DNA of 36,172 bases. It comes from Chara braunii (taxonomy: Eukaryota; Streptophyta; Charophyceae; Charales; Characeae). Of this stretch, positions 8,297 to 17,021 are shown one piece after another. The first letter of the stretch is position 1. Each line of letters opens with the position of its first letter. The DNA is taken from contig BFEA01000162.1 of NCBI GenBank assembly GCA_003427395.1, forward strand, positions 800,418-836,589, in the 5' to 3' direction. The notes beneath the pieces were generated by a model. The model was not told the DNA's origin, did not search any database, and worked only from the letters and a program-made list of their open reading frames with translations. Made by a program: the position numbers and the translations under genes.

Positions 8297-10210
8297 TCAG
8301 CCCTTTGCTGTGGCGAGGACGATCCCCAGCTGCCTTATCAGCTGGGAGGAGGGGATCTGCACAAATTTTTTCTCCCCCGTGAGTTCGGAGGTCACCTCTC
8401 TGAGTTTTGTGGTGGCTGACTCATCCTCGTGATGGTGGTGCCGGGGCTGTGCAGAACCCCTTGTCCGAGTTCCGGATCCATCTTTGTGCTGCGGGGGTCG
8501 CTTTGGTGAATCCGGGCGTGGTGGGTGATGTTCCTGGCCTACCCGCATGTTCAGCTTCAACGCCAGCTCTGATCCTGGCCCCTGTGTTGTATAGTCGCCC
8601 GCAGAGCATTGACCCTGGCGGGCATTGTCGGGATCCTTGCTGTTGGGTGGTAATCCCTGTTCCCCCTCACGCAGCCCAGTCTGTTCCCCCTCACGCGGCC
8701 CAGTCTTGGTTCCCCAACCCAAGGTGCTGGCCTGTAATGCAGGGGGTTGGGAGGGGTATTGCAATAGCTGCTGCTGCATCTCCTCCCGCGGACTGGGCAT
8801 GGGTCCACAACCCGAAGTGCTGACCTGTAATACGGGGGGTTGGGAGGGGTATTGCAATAGCTGCTGCTGCAACTCCCCAGGTGTCTGTTTTCCTTGACTG
8901 GGTATCTCCTGTGGACCATCCAGCCGGCTCTGCATAGCTGCTTCTGGAGGGCCCCCTGTCTTCATTTCTGGAGGGCTCCCTGTCTTCATCTGGTTGTGAG
9001 GACCTGCACCCTCAGTCTGCTGCTGTTCCTGCGGTGGCACATCCTGGGCGTGGGAGAAGGTCACATCCTTTATTTTGGCCAGCAGGGAGTTGGCTTTTTG
9101 CCACATTTGGTGCGGATTTAATAACGCGACGTTCTTTGTCTGTTTTTTTCCGTCCCGTGGCTCTTCAGTCATTGTCAGCTGTTTCAAGTCAGCAGGGATG
9201 TGGGACCCGGTGGTTCTGCCCATGGGGTGGTCCGGGGGCAGTGGAGGGGGCAGGAGCAGATGTGAAGATTCTGCCGGAACAGCCTGATCGGGGAGGCCTT
9301 CTTGCTTCTTTTGGGAGTCGGTTGTGGGTGACACTTCCGAGCGTCGGTATGATGAGTGCAGTCCCTGCGAGGTCCCCGCCGGGGTGTTTCCCTGTGTCGG
9401 TTGGTGAGTGCTTTTGTCCTCCTTCTCTACCTCCCGTCCCTGTGTTGGCTGGCGGGCGTTCCTGCCCGTTTTCCCTGCCTCCCGCCCCTGAGCTGGATGG
9501 CCATCAGCCGGGCCAGAGGGAACAGTGCCGCGGGGCTGTCCTGGGTCCAATCCCTGTGTTGTGTGATCAGATGCAAGTTGTCGGTCCTTCCGGGTGGCTG
9601 GATCCCCTGTGCCGATTGCAGATGGTGCTAGGCAAGCCACTGGGGCTGGGTCTGGGTCCCCTATGCCGTTTGCAGATGGTCCTGAGCAATCCACTGGGGC
9701 CATTTTTTCCTTTTGCAGGGCCGTAGGGGCCCGTTTGTCTTTGGTATGCGTACCCGGGCAGTCGTGAGGGACTGCCGTGGTGGCGTTGGCTGTGGAATAG
9801 CCCAGGGATGCAGATGAGGGGGGCCGTGCTGATCTCTCCGATTTCGGTTTATAGAGTTGTTGAGGGGGGGGTGGACCTTGTCGGTATGACCGGTGGTGAA
9901 CCCCAGTAGGTTGGGATTGAAGGGGCATGGGGGGTGGGGTCGAAGAGGATGGCTTCTGGTTCAGTTTGCTCCCTTGGTCTGGACCACCCGTAACACCCTT
10001 GTGAGCCATGGGGGGTGGGGTCGAGGAGGATGGCTTCTGGTTCAGTTTGCTCCCCTGGTCCTGACCACCCGTTACTCCTTTGTTAGCCAGGTCTGTGTGA
10101 GCGGCTCCCCTCCTCTCCTTCGGCCTGTCTTCAGGGAGAGGCTCCCGGCCGATCTTTCCCTTTTGCTTGAGATCTTTTTGAGGGGCGATTGCTGCTCCTG
10201 ATGGGTACAA
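8297..10210 (-). CDS. LINE A ORF1, long Pro/Gln/Ser-rich linker segment
   Basis: This 637-codon open segment is of disordered composition (P, Q, G, S, T and charged residues) with several internal tandem duplications: an 81-bp repeat at 9926-10087 (VTGG.DQGSKLNQKPSSSTPPP twice) and a 93-bp repeat at 8716-8901 (QQQLLQYPSQPP.LQ twice). It begins in frame with the zinc-knuckle segment across TAG 10219-10217 (the first residue here is a TTG codon, not a start). It ends at TGA 8299-8297, exactly where a -1 slip on A_AAG_GGC would enter the next ORF1 frame. No catalytic domain is recognised. The lack of stops over 1.9 kb argues that it was coding until recently. Confidence 0.6.
   Translation of the reverse strand: MYPSGAAIAPQKDLKQKGKIGREPLPEDRPKERRGAAHTDLANKGVTGGQDQGSKLNQKPSSSTPPPMAHKGVTGGPDQGSKLNQKPSSSTPPPMPLQSQPTGVHHRSYRQGPPPPQQLYKPKSERSARPPSSASLGYSTANATTAVPHDCPGTHTKDKRAPTALQKEKMAPVDCSGPSANGIGDPDPAPVACLAPSAIGTGDPATRKDRQLASDHTTQGLDPGQPRGTVPSGPADGHPAQGREAGKTGRNARQPTQGREVEKEDKSTHQPTQGNTPAGTSQGLHSSYRRSEVSPTTDSQKKQEGLPDQAVPAESSHLLLPPPLPPDHPMGRTTGSHIPADLKQLTMTEEPRDGKKQTKNVALLNPHQMWQKANSLLAKIKDVTFSHAQDVPPQEQQQTEGAGPHNQMKTGSPPEMKTGGPPEAAMQSRLDGPQEIPSQGKQTPGELQQQLLQYPSQPPVLQVSTSGCGPMPSPREEMQQQLLQYPSQPPALQASTLGWGTKTGPREGEQTGLREGEQGLPPNSKDPDNARQGQCSAGDYTTQGPGSELALKLNMRVGQEHHPPRPDSPKRPPQHKDGSGTRTRGSAQPRHHHHEDESATTKLREVTSELTGEKKFVQIPSSQLIRQLGIVLATAKG
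8716..8901. repeat. 93-bp tandem duplication in LINE A ORF1
   Basis: Two copies with a period of 93 bp (31 codons), anchored on GTGCTGGCCTGTAATG at about 8724 and GTGCTGACCTGTAATA at about 8817. Both encode QQQLLQYPSQPP.LQ.ST on the minus strand. The frame is preserved. Confidence 0.8.
9926..10087. repeat. 81-bp tandem duplication in LINE A ORF1
   Basis: Two copies with a period of 81 bp (27 codons), starting at 9926 and 10007. Both encode a KGVTGG.DQGSKLNQKP-type peptide on the minus strand. Confidence 0.85.
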
Positions 10211-10216
10211 TGTCGG

Positions 10217-10735
10217 CTAGCCCTCCCCTCGCCATATCCATTTCCCCGGACGACCATCAGCATACACTCTAAGAGTCCACCCGTGTAGCTGTTTCTCTTC
10301 AGGGTACCATGTCTCCTCATCCGTTGGGTGGGGGACCACAAGCCCCTTGATCCTTTTTGTTTTGTTAGACGGGCAGCAGTCGTCTAAGCATAGGTGGCCT
10401 CTCTGTTTACAATTATAACACCATGGATCCTGTGTGTGACTAACTGGTACGGAGAATTCTCTACCCCCCTGGGAGTATCTCCATTCCTCATTAAGGGGGA
10501 ATGGGTATGACTCGTCCCACTCCACTGCCACCAACAGGGAGTCGTCCCTCTTCCCCATAAATTGTGGGTGATCCGTGATGTATCCTTTAACGTGGGCGAT
10601 GCTTTCCAAATATGTGAGGATCGCCCCCTGCACACTCAGAGGGGCGAACCTGAACTCCACCCAGAAATTGGTTTTCATTAGGTACTCCCTTCGCTCGTTA
10701 GTGGACTGTGGGTTGACTGGGGACCACGACGCCAC
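10217..10735 (-). CDS. LINE A ORF1, RNA-binding domain end plus zinc knuckle
   Basis: This 172-codon segment is in the same frame as the upstream N-terminal piece, separated only by TAG 10738-10736. It contains the second half of a DUF4283-like fold (VASWSPVNP, FWVEFRFAPLS, AILTYLESIAHVKGYI). A CCHC-type knuckle follows: WCYNCKQRGHLCLDDC, spaced C-x2-C-x4-H-x5-C, one residue longer than the canonical last spacing. A tryptophan-rich tail (GWTLRVYADGRPGKWIW) ends at TAG 10219-10217, beyond which the frame stays open. This is the nucleic-acid-binding core of a LINE ORF1 protein. Confidence 0.75.
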   Translation of the reverse strand: MASWSPVNPQSTNERREYLMKTNFWVEFRFAPLSVQGAILTYLESIAHVKGYITDHPQFMGKRDDSLLVAVEWDESYPFPLNEEWRYSQGGREFSVPVSHTQDPWCYNCKQRGHLCLDDCCPSNKTKRIKGLVVPHPTDEETWYPEEKQLHGWTLRVYADGRPGKWIWRGEG

Positions 10736-11491
10736 CTACACTGATTTGCCTCTGAAGAGCGAGGGTTTAGTTTTGAGGAGGAGATGTTTGTCTATGGGAT
10801 ACAGGGCCACCACTGTAATACACTCCGGGCTCTCCACCTCAATCAGGAAGTGATCGTTAATCAGTTGCCTGTCAGTTTTTATGGAGGCAAGCTTATCAGT
10901 GATCCATTTGATCTTATCGTTGATTGTTTGCCCCTCACATTGGGGTTGGAATCTGAAGTGTACTGCTTTGTGTGCATAGATCGTGTCTCTCATGGCCTTG
11001 GCCTGAGGCGGAAAAACCGAATGCGGATAGATATACCCATCTTTGACCTGGAACTTTCTGACGGGTTCCACATAGAGCTGCTGGATAAGGTGGCTCTTGA
11101 GTGGAGCGATGGAGTCAAGAGTGTTTGATCTATGTGCTTCAGATTGAGCGGGGGCCGATAAGGCTTTTAGGAGTTGTGGCGGCGATGATTTCATACTTTT
11201 CGAGGGGGACAGGATGTCCGTCGGGGGCCGAGTGGAGCTGGCCACTTTGTCCTTCCACGTGTCCTTCTTCACCCCGTGCTCCACTATTGTGTCGTGTGTT
11301 TGTGTGCCTCTTTGTGCGTTATCTGTCGAGGGGGAGGGTTGCGCTTTCATGACTCCATTTTTGTCTCCTGGAGGGGGAGGGGGCCGATCTGCTTTGTGGG
11401 CTGTTGTGTGTAACTCCTTAATCACCGAGTGAACCATAGGGACGGGGCCCCCAATCACTGTGTGAACCATAGGGACAGGGCCCCCAGCCAT
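10736..11491 (-). CDS. LINE A ORF1, N-terminal segment
   Basis: This 251-codon segment starts at ATG 11491-11489. It opens with a twofold repeat (GGPVPMVHTVI / GGPVPMVHSVI) from a 33-bp tandem duplication, then a disordered Pro/Ser-rich region. It then enters the first half of a DUF4283-like RNA-binding fold (INDHFLIEVESPECITVVALYPIDKH, LLLKTKPSLFRGKSV). It stops at TAG 10738-10736 in the middle of that fold and the identical frame resumes directly after, so the stop is premature. The ATG is the first in this frame after the presumed 5' UTR. The true start could lie slightly upstream. Confidence 0.65.
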   Translation of the reverse strand: MAGGPVPMVHTVIGGPVPMVHSVIKELHTTAHKADRPPPPPGDKNGVMKAQPSPSTDNAQRGTQTHDTIVEHGVKKDTWKDKVASSTRPPTDILSPSKSMKSSPPQLLKALSAPAQSEAHRSNTLDSIAPLKSHLIQQLYVEPVRKFQVKDGYIYPHSVFPPQAKAMRDTIYAHKAVHFRFQPQCEGQTINDKIKWITDKLASIKTDRQLINDHFLIEVESPECITVVALYPIDKHLLLKTKPSLFRGKSV

Positions 11492-11496
11492 TATCT
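11431..11496. repeat. 33-bp tandem duplication at the ORF1 start of LINE A
   Basis: The unit beginning GAACCATAGGGAC is present at 11431 and 11464 with few differences. On the minus strand it duplicates the first 11 codons of ORF1, so a second in-frame ATG is available. Confidence 0.8.
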
Positions 11497-12576
11497 TTAC
11501 GATTGGTCAGTCCACTCACCGTGGTGGAGCAGATCGGCAGTATACTCGTCGTTATCCGTGTCACGCAGCATCCGATCCGTTGGTTTCTACCCTTCCCAAC
11601 CCCCGCAGTCTTTTCGCCTGTACCCCACAGCCTTTCGCCAATATGGCTTTCGCTCCGATCATGGGCGCATAAGCATGCAGCTGATGTTTGTGTCAATTTG
11701 GAGAGTCTTTCGTTATTTTATTGTACTTCTCGCAATTTTGATGAGCGTCATTCGCGGTCAGTCTAGGTTTCCTATTTTTCAGAAGTCATGTATCTGTGGG
11801 TGTCTATCCAGAGCTGTGGGGGTGAGACGGAGCTGTGAGGGTGACACGATCGTGAGGGGGCGAGGGGGATTAGTTGGATTGAGGGGGGTTATGGGGAGGC
11901 AGAAGTGGGACAGACTGGGATCGCGGGTCAAGCTGGACCTTAGCCAGGGATATCGAGTCAAGGGAGATGGAGGGTGGGATCAAACAGAGCCTGGAGCAAT
12001 GGTAGGGTCTATCACCGTCCCCCGGTTGTCAGGTGATGTTGTTGCCTCGCACCATCCTCTTCAGCTGGGCATCGGGTTCTGCAGACCGGGAACCTTCTTA
12101 GTAGAATCTTTGTCGCCTCTAGTGGTTCCTGTCACACCGCCACGTGGTGTATACAGCTTACGCCCTGCGCCCGAATCCTGGCCATGTCCTTCACGCTCAA
12201 AACCTTTGAGCATATCATCCCCCCCTCCCCGCTCACGCCACTTCCTTCAGTGTAAATCACTCCTTCTAAGCCTCCATCCCGACTATCTCCCTCAACAAGC
12301 CGCTCTTCGCATGGCCCCGTTCCGTCCTCGCATCCACGTCTCCAATCTCCGCAGTCCCACTCACTTTCTGCAGCCAGCTGTCACCCAGGGTGTTCCACGT
12401 GTTCCACGTTTTTGTTCCTTCATGCGCGCCCCCCAGCCCCACTACCTCCCACAACAAGCCTCTCTTCTCGTTTTCCCCGTTTTCTCCTCAAACCCACGTT
12501 TGTGAACTCCACAGTCACAGTCTCTCTCTTCAGCCGGTGTATCCATGAACTGTACTCAAACCACTACCGTATGCAG
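11492..12576 (-). other. Probable 5' UTR of LINE A (proximal part)
   Basis: No minus-strand coding signal is present between the ORF1 ATG and the tandem repeat at 12577. The region holds two diverged copies of a pyrimidine-rich block (about 12289 and 12446, sharing CTCCC.CAACAAGCC). A long plus-strand frame (11429-12505) crosses it but shows no recognisable protein. By position it is the leader of element A. Confidence 0.45.
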
Positions 12577-13281
12577 CAGGGTTCATCGGGGCTTTCCCCT
12601 CGGTGTCTCCAGCTTATCTTTCCCCTTGCTGTCGTCTATCCTCTCCCGTCGTTCCTCCATTCCTACTCCGCTTTGGCCGCTATTCTCGTCGTAAGCCCTG
12701 TCCTCCGAGTTGGTTCGTGGTTTGGTCCGTCGTCAGTGATAGTATCAACGCTGGCGTAGGCGCACCGGGTGCTTGCCACGTGGCGAAAACCACTCCGGCT
12801 CTTGACTCGTCGGGGGGCACCGATGCTCCAGTCAGCGGGCGATGGGTCGCTCACGCTTCTGCCATCTCCCGTTTCCCGTGCGTTTCTTGGTGGGCGGGCC
12901 CTACCGTCCACGGGTCGCTTCGCGCTAGCGTCTACTTCCTGTTGCTTTCAGGGTTCATCGGGGCTTTCCCCTCGGCGTCTCCAGCTTATCTTTCCCCTTG
13001 ATGTCGTCTATCCTCTCCCGTCGTTCCTCCATTCCTACTCCGCTTTGGCCGCTATTCTCGTCGTACCTCCGAGTTGGTTCGTGGTTCGGTCCGTCGTCAG
13101 TGATAGTATCAACGCTGGCGTCGGCGCACCGGGTGCTTGCCACGTGGCGAAAACCACTCCGGCTCTTGACTCGCCGGGGGGCACCGATGCTCCAGTCAGC
13201 GGGCGATGGGTCGCTCACACTTCTGCCATCTCCTATTTCCCATGCGTTTCCTGGCGGGCGGGCCCTTCCGTCCGCGGGTCG
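12577..13281. repeat. Two-copy tandem repeat (~372 and ~333 bp) upstream of LINE A ORF1
   Basis: Copy 1 starts at 12577 and copy 2 at 12949, both with CAGGGTTCATCGGGGCTTTC. Copy 2 ends near 13281 at GTCCGCGGGTCG. The copies are highly similar, with a short deletion (about 8 bp) in copy 2 near 13063. Each contains CCACGTGGC. By position they are 5' of the element A start, so they may be promoter monomers of the LINE, but a separate satellite-like duplication is also possible. Confidence 0.8.
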
Positions 13282-13826
13282 AGAAGTGCAAAAACAAAAA
13301 CGAAGACAAGTTTCGAGTGACGACAACAAAAATACTTGGATCCTGGCATGGGATGACCATTCCCTCTCAAAGCGACAGGAAGAGCAAGGATCTTCACGAG
13401 TTGAGCAGCTTCTTAAGGGGTGCACATTCCAAAACCCTTCGATCACATCCACAGACCGGTCATACTTCTAATCATGCAAAGGGGACGCTCATTTAAAATG
13501 AAGACGAAAAAGAAGCGGAGGCAAAAAAAAAAATGTTAGCCAACGGAAGTGATCCGCGTTCACGATCAGCCCACCCTTACCCCATCTACACCCACTACCC
13601 GGGGTAAAATCCCCGTAAGTCCCTGCCTAAAATCGGCAGGGTGGACCGTTCCGGACCGCCTACACCTGGACACTCTCTAACCCTTACAGTCCCTCTTTCT
13701 TCCTACTGCGGAAACAACAACCGAGTGTGCCTGGTTGTAAGCTAAGATCAATGTTCAATGTTCTAAACCTACCTCCTCTGTCTGGGTAAGTGCCCTGACA
13801 CCCTCCCTACCGTTGGCTCAAAGTCC
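13282..13826. other. Junction region between LINE A 5' end and LINE B 3' end
   Basis: No coding region is seen. It contains the 3' UTR of element B downstream of its TAA (13829-13827), an A11 run on the plus strand near 13524, and the unknown 5' boundary of element A. No target-site duplication was recognised. Confidence 0.4.
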
Positions 13827-14159
13827 TTACTTTTGTAACCATCCCGAGAATTCCAGCATGTTATTCTCTTTTATCGCAACCAATCCGATCCCGTTGGCCC
13901 ACGTTCTGTCGAACCATTTCCTTCCCTGGCCGCCCTGTACTCTACCATTCTTCCTTCGCCAATCTGCCAGAATTGCAATTCTGATCTGAGCTCTGGAGCT
14001 GTTTGTGAGCTCCTTGTCCATCATAGTCTCATTGTTGAACACTCTTTGTTGCGTCCTTGCCAAATGACTGCAAAACCTATTGCCCGGATCACTTGAGCGA
14101 TGTATCCCCATCCCTCCTCGGTGTGAAGATTGTCTGGGGTTCCTCCTAGGAGGACCCAT
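13827..14159 (-). pseudogene. LINE B ORF2, extreme C-terminus
   Basis: Only the second half is genuine ORF2: QQRVFNNETMMDKELTNSS, ILADWRRKNGRV, WFDRTWANGIG, ending at TAA 13829-13827. It follows the zf-RVT segment after a frameshift near 14050, where FAVIWQGRNKE in the other frame continues into this one. It is the tail of the reverse transcriptase polyprotein, with no separate function. Confidence 0.6.
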
Positions 14160-14527
14160 TCCTTATCCCACGGCATAGCCTTATTTGAGATCCTATCCCA
14201 TTGCAGTGCCCACCATTTCCATACACGTGTTGAGCTGGGGCAGTCCCACCAAAGGTGTACTGTAGATTCAAACACCCACTGACATCGCTTGCAGATCGTG
14301 TCTACTTTTATGCCTCTCTCTGACAGCCAGACTGTCGAGGGAGTGGCCAGCATAGAAAGAAGCCACAGAGTAGCAGCCAGCCGTTGGCTCGGGATTTGTG
14401 CTAACTGCTTCCAACATCTCAGCAGCGCCTTTAGAATCTGATCTGGTTCCGTGTGCAGCACCTTTACCCAACAATCCGTTGCTACTGTTTTGGGTGTCCT
14501 GTTCCCCGTTTGGAGATTGTAACCCAA
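14021..14527 (-). pseudogene. LINE B ORF2, zf-RVT domain
   Basis: This 168-codon segment carries a clear zf-RVT zinc-binding motif: ICKRCQW, then ESTVHLWWDCP and VWKWW, a C-x2-C...H-x4-C pattern, after AATLWLLSMLATPSTVWL. It continues the segment 14268-15260 after a frameshift near 14540, where WADYTVSRLG gives way to LGYNLQTGNRTPKT. It ends when the frame is lost again near 14050. The initiating Met is arbitrary. Confidence 0.8.
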
Positions 14528-15260
14528 GTCTACTTACTGTGTAGTCCGCCCAGATCACATCTTCGCCAGCTTTTCCTCTTCCCCTCCATGCCCATTGGAC
14601 TGGGTCCGCCTTCAACAGCCTGAGTGGGGTTCCCTGATTGTATACGGAGGCAGACCAGTTGCCTTTCTCATCGCAGAGCTCTTTCACCCGGACCTGTGCG
14701 AGCACTGCAGGAGGTCTCATGTCTCCCTCCTCCATCTCTCGGATTTGCAGCATTGACGAGCAGCTTCCTGAAGTCTTTTCCCAGCATTCAAAGTTCCGGT
14801 TTCCATTTGCCTCAATCTGCTTTAGCTTCCAAAACAGATTGCAACCTGAGACCACATTGTATGTGTACCATGTGCCCGGTGGGTCTGTTCCCGCCGGACT
14901 CAACCGTGCGTGCCAGGATGGGGGAATCTCCCTTATAACCGCGTCGAGTTTATCCTCAACTAATCTTATGTTCCCCATCCTCTCTCTCAACTCTTGTGCA
15001 GTGACCCAGCTTCCCCGAAATTCATCCCTGATATCCTTAACCCGCGTTATTCCTCGTTCTACCCAAGTTCTTCCGAAGCTTCCTCTAGTTCTGTCAGTTG
15101 CAAACCAGTTGCCATCCTTGTCTCTAATGAGGGGGTTCTCAAAGACTATCTGCTGCAGAATTTCCTGTTTGGTGTTCGGTTCTGCCCAACGATCTGGTTT
15201 CACCTTTCGCCATGCCTTCAGCAAGCCTGTCCAGAATTCTGAGTGGACCGTTCTTCGCAA
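14268..15260 (-). pseudogene. LINE B ORF2, region between RT and zf-RVT
   Basis: The genuine part runs from about 15240 to 14540: SEFWTGLLKAWRKVKPDRWAE, FENPLIRDKDGNWF, WVERGITRVKDI, WHARLSP, and the pre-zf-RVT WADYTVSRLG. This matches the organisation of plant LINE ORF2 after the RT thumb. Downstream of about 14540 the translation is out of frame. Upstream, two compensating shifts near 15260-15350 separate it from the RT, where EELEPPEIIRRLGLSLDRF is read in a third frame. Confidence 0.75.
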
Positions 15261-15677
15261 ATATGAATCTATCTAGGGACAGACCCAAACGTCTTATGAT
15301 CTCTGGAGGTTCCAGCTCTTCGCTTATGCGGCTTCTGCAAGTTGGATCCAGTGTTCGTCTGAGGTGGCCTGCATCGCTCGGATGACCCATTGGACTAGCA
15401 TTGCAACATTCTGCTTACCCGGATCCCTCAGACCCAACCCTCCCTCCTCTCGTTTGCAGCAGATAGAGTCTCGGGCCACCTTGGAGATGAACCCATCAGC
15501 TTTAAATCATGTCGATCTCCTCACAACTGTTTTTACTTTTGAGTTCAGCGGTCTAATCTTCCCCACATACCACAGCAGAGCAAACAGAGCTGTGTTAATC
15601 ACCAAGGCTCTGCCCAGGAGCGACAAATGTGGCACCTTTAGGGAGTACGAGCTTGGTAGCAGGTAAGTAGACTTTGA

Positions 15678-16274
15678 CTAGTTGATTGCTGCTTCCGACA
15701 GCTCTTCATAATCCTTCAAGCAGGCTCTCAGAGCGGTCAGGGCATTGTCTGTGTTCTCCACTACTGCGAACAAGTTGTCTGCAAGTGCCTTGATTCTGCA
15801 ATGTCTGGTTCCTGCTGTAACACCTTGAATCTCGCTATGAGCTCCGATGTTGCTCAGTACAGTTTCCAGGTGGACCACAAAAAGGAGGGGGGCCAGCGGG
15901 CACCCCTGTCGCAGAGACCTAGACAGCTTGAACGATTTGGAGAAGTGACCGTTGATCATGACTGAGGCCATTGAAAAGGAGTACATCCCGATCACCCATC
16001 TGCAGAAATTCTCACCGAAGCCTATCCACCTGAGCGTGGTAAGGACATATGACCGGTTTACCCGGTCATATGCCTTTTCCATGTCAAGTAACAATACCGC
16101 AATGTCCAAGTTGGACTCCTGAATGGTTTTCATAGCCTCTATGGCAGTAATAATATTAATGAAGATTGACCTTCCTTTGACAAACACCGCCTGATCTTGT
16201 AAAATCAAATCCAGTAAGTATCTAGCTACCCTTCTGGCTAGGACCTTTGCGAGAATATATCCAACGTTTAGCAA
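15678..16274 (-). pseudogene. LINE B ORF2, reverse transcriptase core (dead)
   Basis: This 198-codon RT segment has motifs FVKGRSI about 31-37, LLDMEKAYD about 62-70 (first catalytic Asp kept), LRQGCPLAPLLF about 121-132, and ALADNLF about 163-169 where FADD is expected. The second Asp of the catalytic pair is Asn, consistent with a GAC to AAC transition, so the enzyme would be inactive. It is continuous in frame with 16287-17021 across TGA 16289-16287, which sits in the Trp codon of NWRPISLL. It stops at TAG 15680-15678 in what should be INWSKS. The frame stays readable to about 15370 (LSLLGRALVINTALFALLW, EEGGLGLRDP) past another TGA at 15509. Confidence 0.88.
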
Positions 16275-16286
16275 GGAGATAGGTTG

Positions 16287-17021
16287 TCAGTTTCGGATTT
16301 CGCTTTTATCGCCCTTCTTGAAGAGCACAGAGATAATACCATTGCATGCATTCTTTGGAAGTTGCCCCCCAGTTAAAATCTTGTTGTAAATGTCGACTAG
16401 GTCCTCCCCCATGACAGCCCAAAAGGTGGAGTAGAACTCCACCGGCAATCCATCGTCCCATGGTACCTTCCCTTCAGCCATTTCACTCAACGTTTCCTTT
16501 GCCTCTTCTACTGAGACTGGTCTGTCTAGGTCGAGGCGGTCATGTTGAGGCAGTCTAACTTGGAGGTTTAGCCAGTGGTTGCTATTGACCGTTAGGTCCG
16601 AGTCTGCTCCTTTCTCCGGTCTTCTTGAAGTGAGAATATCCTGATAGTAGCAAGCGGCATACGAGCAGAGTTCTTGAGGTGCTGTCGCCTTTGGTTCTGT
16701 GTCGCAGAAGGGGTGCTTTAGTTCGTTCATCGGGTTCGCTGTTCTTTTCAAGAGTAGTTTATGGAATGACTCTTTTGTCATCCTATCATACACTACAATG
16801 CCTTTCACCTTCAGTCTTTCTGACCAAACTTCCGCCTTTTCTTGCTGAAGTCGATCCCATTCTTCTAACCTCCTTGTCCCTTCCTTTCCCCAGACCAACT
16901 CAGAGATAGGATGTTCTTTCATTCGCTGCTCTTCGTATTCCACTCTTTTCTTGCACATCTTCTCTTCTTTGTTTCTTTCTGCTGCCTTCACCTTGGAGAA
17001 AACGTTCAACAGGTTTGCCAT
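16287..17021 (-). pseudogene. LINE B ORF2, linker and RT N-terminal part
   Basis: This 244-codon segment is charged and helical at first (SKVKAAERNKEEKMCKKRVEY), then LERKAxxPMNELK-like, then the RT fingers (EEAKETLSEMAEGKVPWDDG, LPVEFYSTFW, GIISVLFKKGDKSEIRN). In the last, K.PG.DG appears as VPWDDG. It ends at TGA 16289-16287 directly after IRN, where nearly all LINE RTs have NWRPIS. The residues after the stop (QPISLLN) fit WRPISLLN with two G-to-A changes. Upstream it joins the endonuclease C-terminus by a frameshift in an A-run near 17160. Confidence 0.82.

Larger units (their letters stand above)
1265..11491 (-). mobile_element. LINE (non-LTR retrotransposon) element A, coding span, degraded
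   Basis: On the minus strand, reading from 11491 down to 1265, the order is an ORF1 with RNA-binding and zinc-knuckle domains, an APE-type endonuclease, a linker, a reverse transcriptase with an FVDD box, and a zf-RVT-like C-terminal domain. That is the standard order of plant L1-like elements. There are no LTRs, integrase, protease or RNase H. The frame is interrupted by eight TAG codons, one TGA and three frameshifts (near 8300, 4888 and 2285), so as assembled it cannot make full-length proteins by standard decoding. The 5' UTR probably extends to about 13.3-13.5 kb. The 3' end is not defined. Element B lies upstream in the same orientation. Confidence 0.93.
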
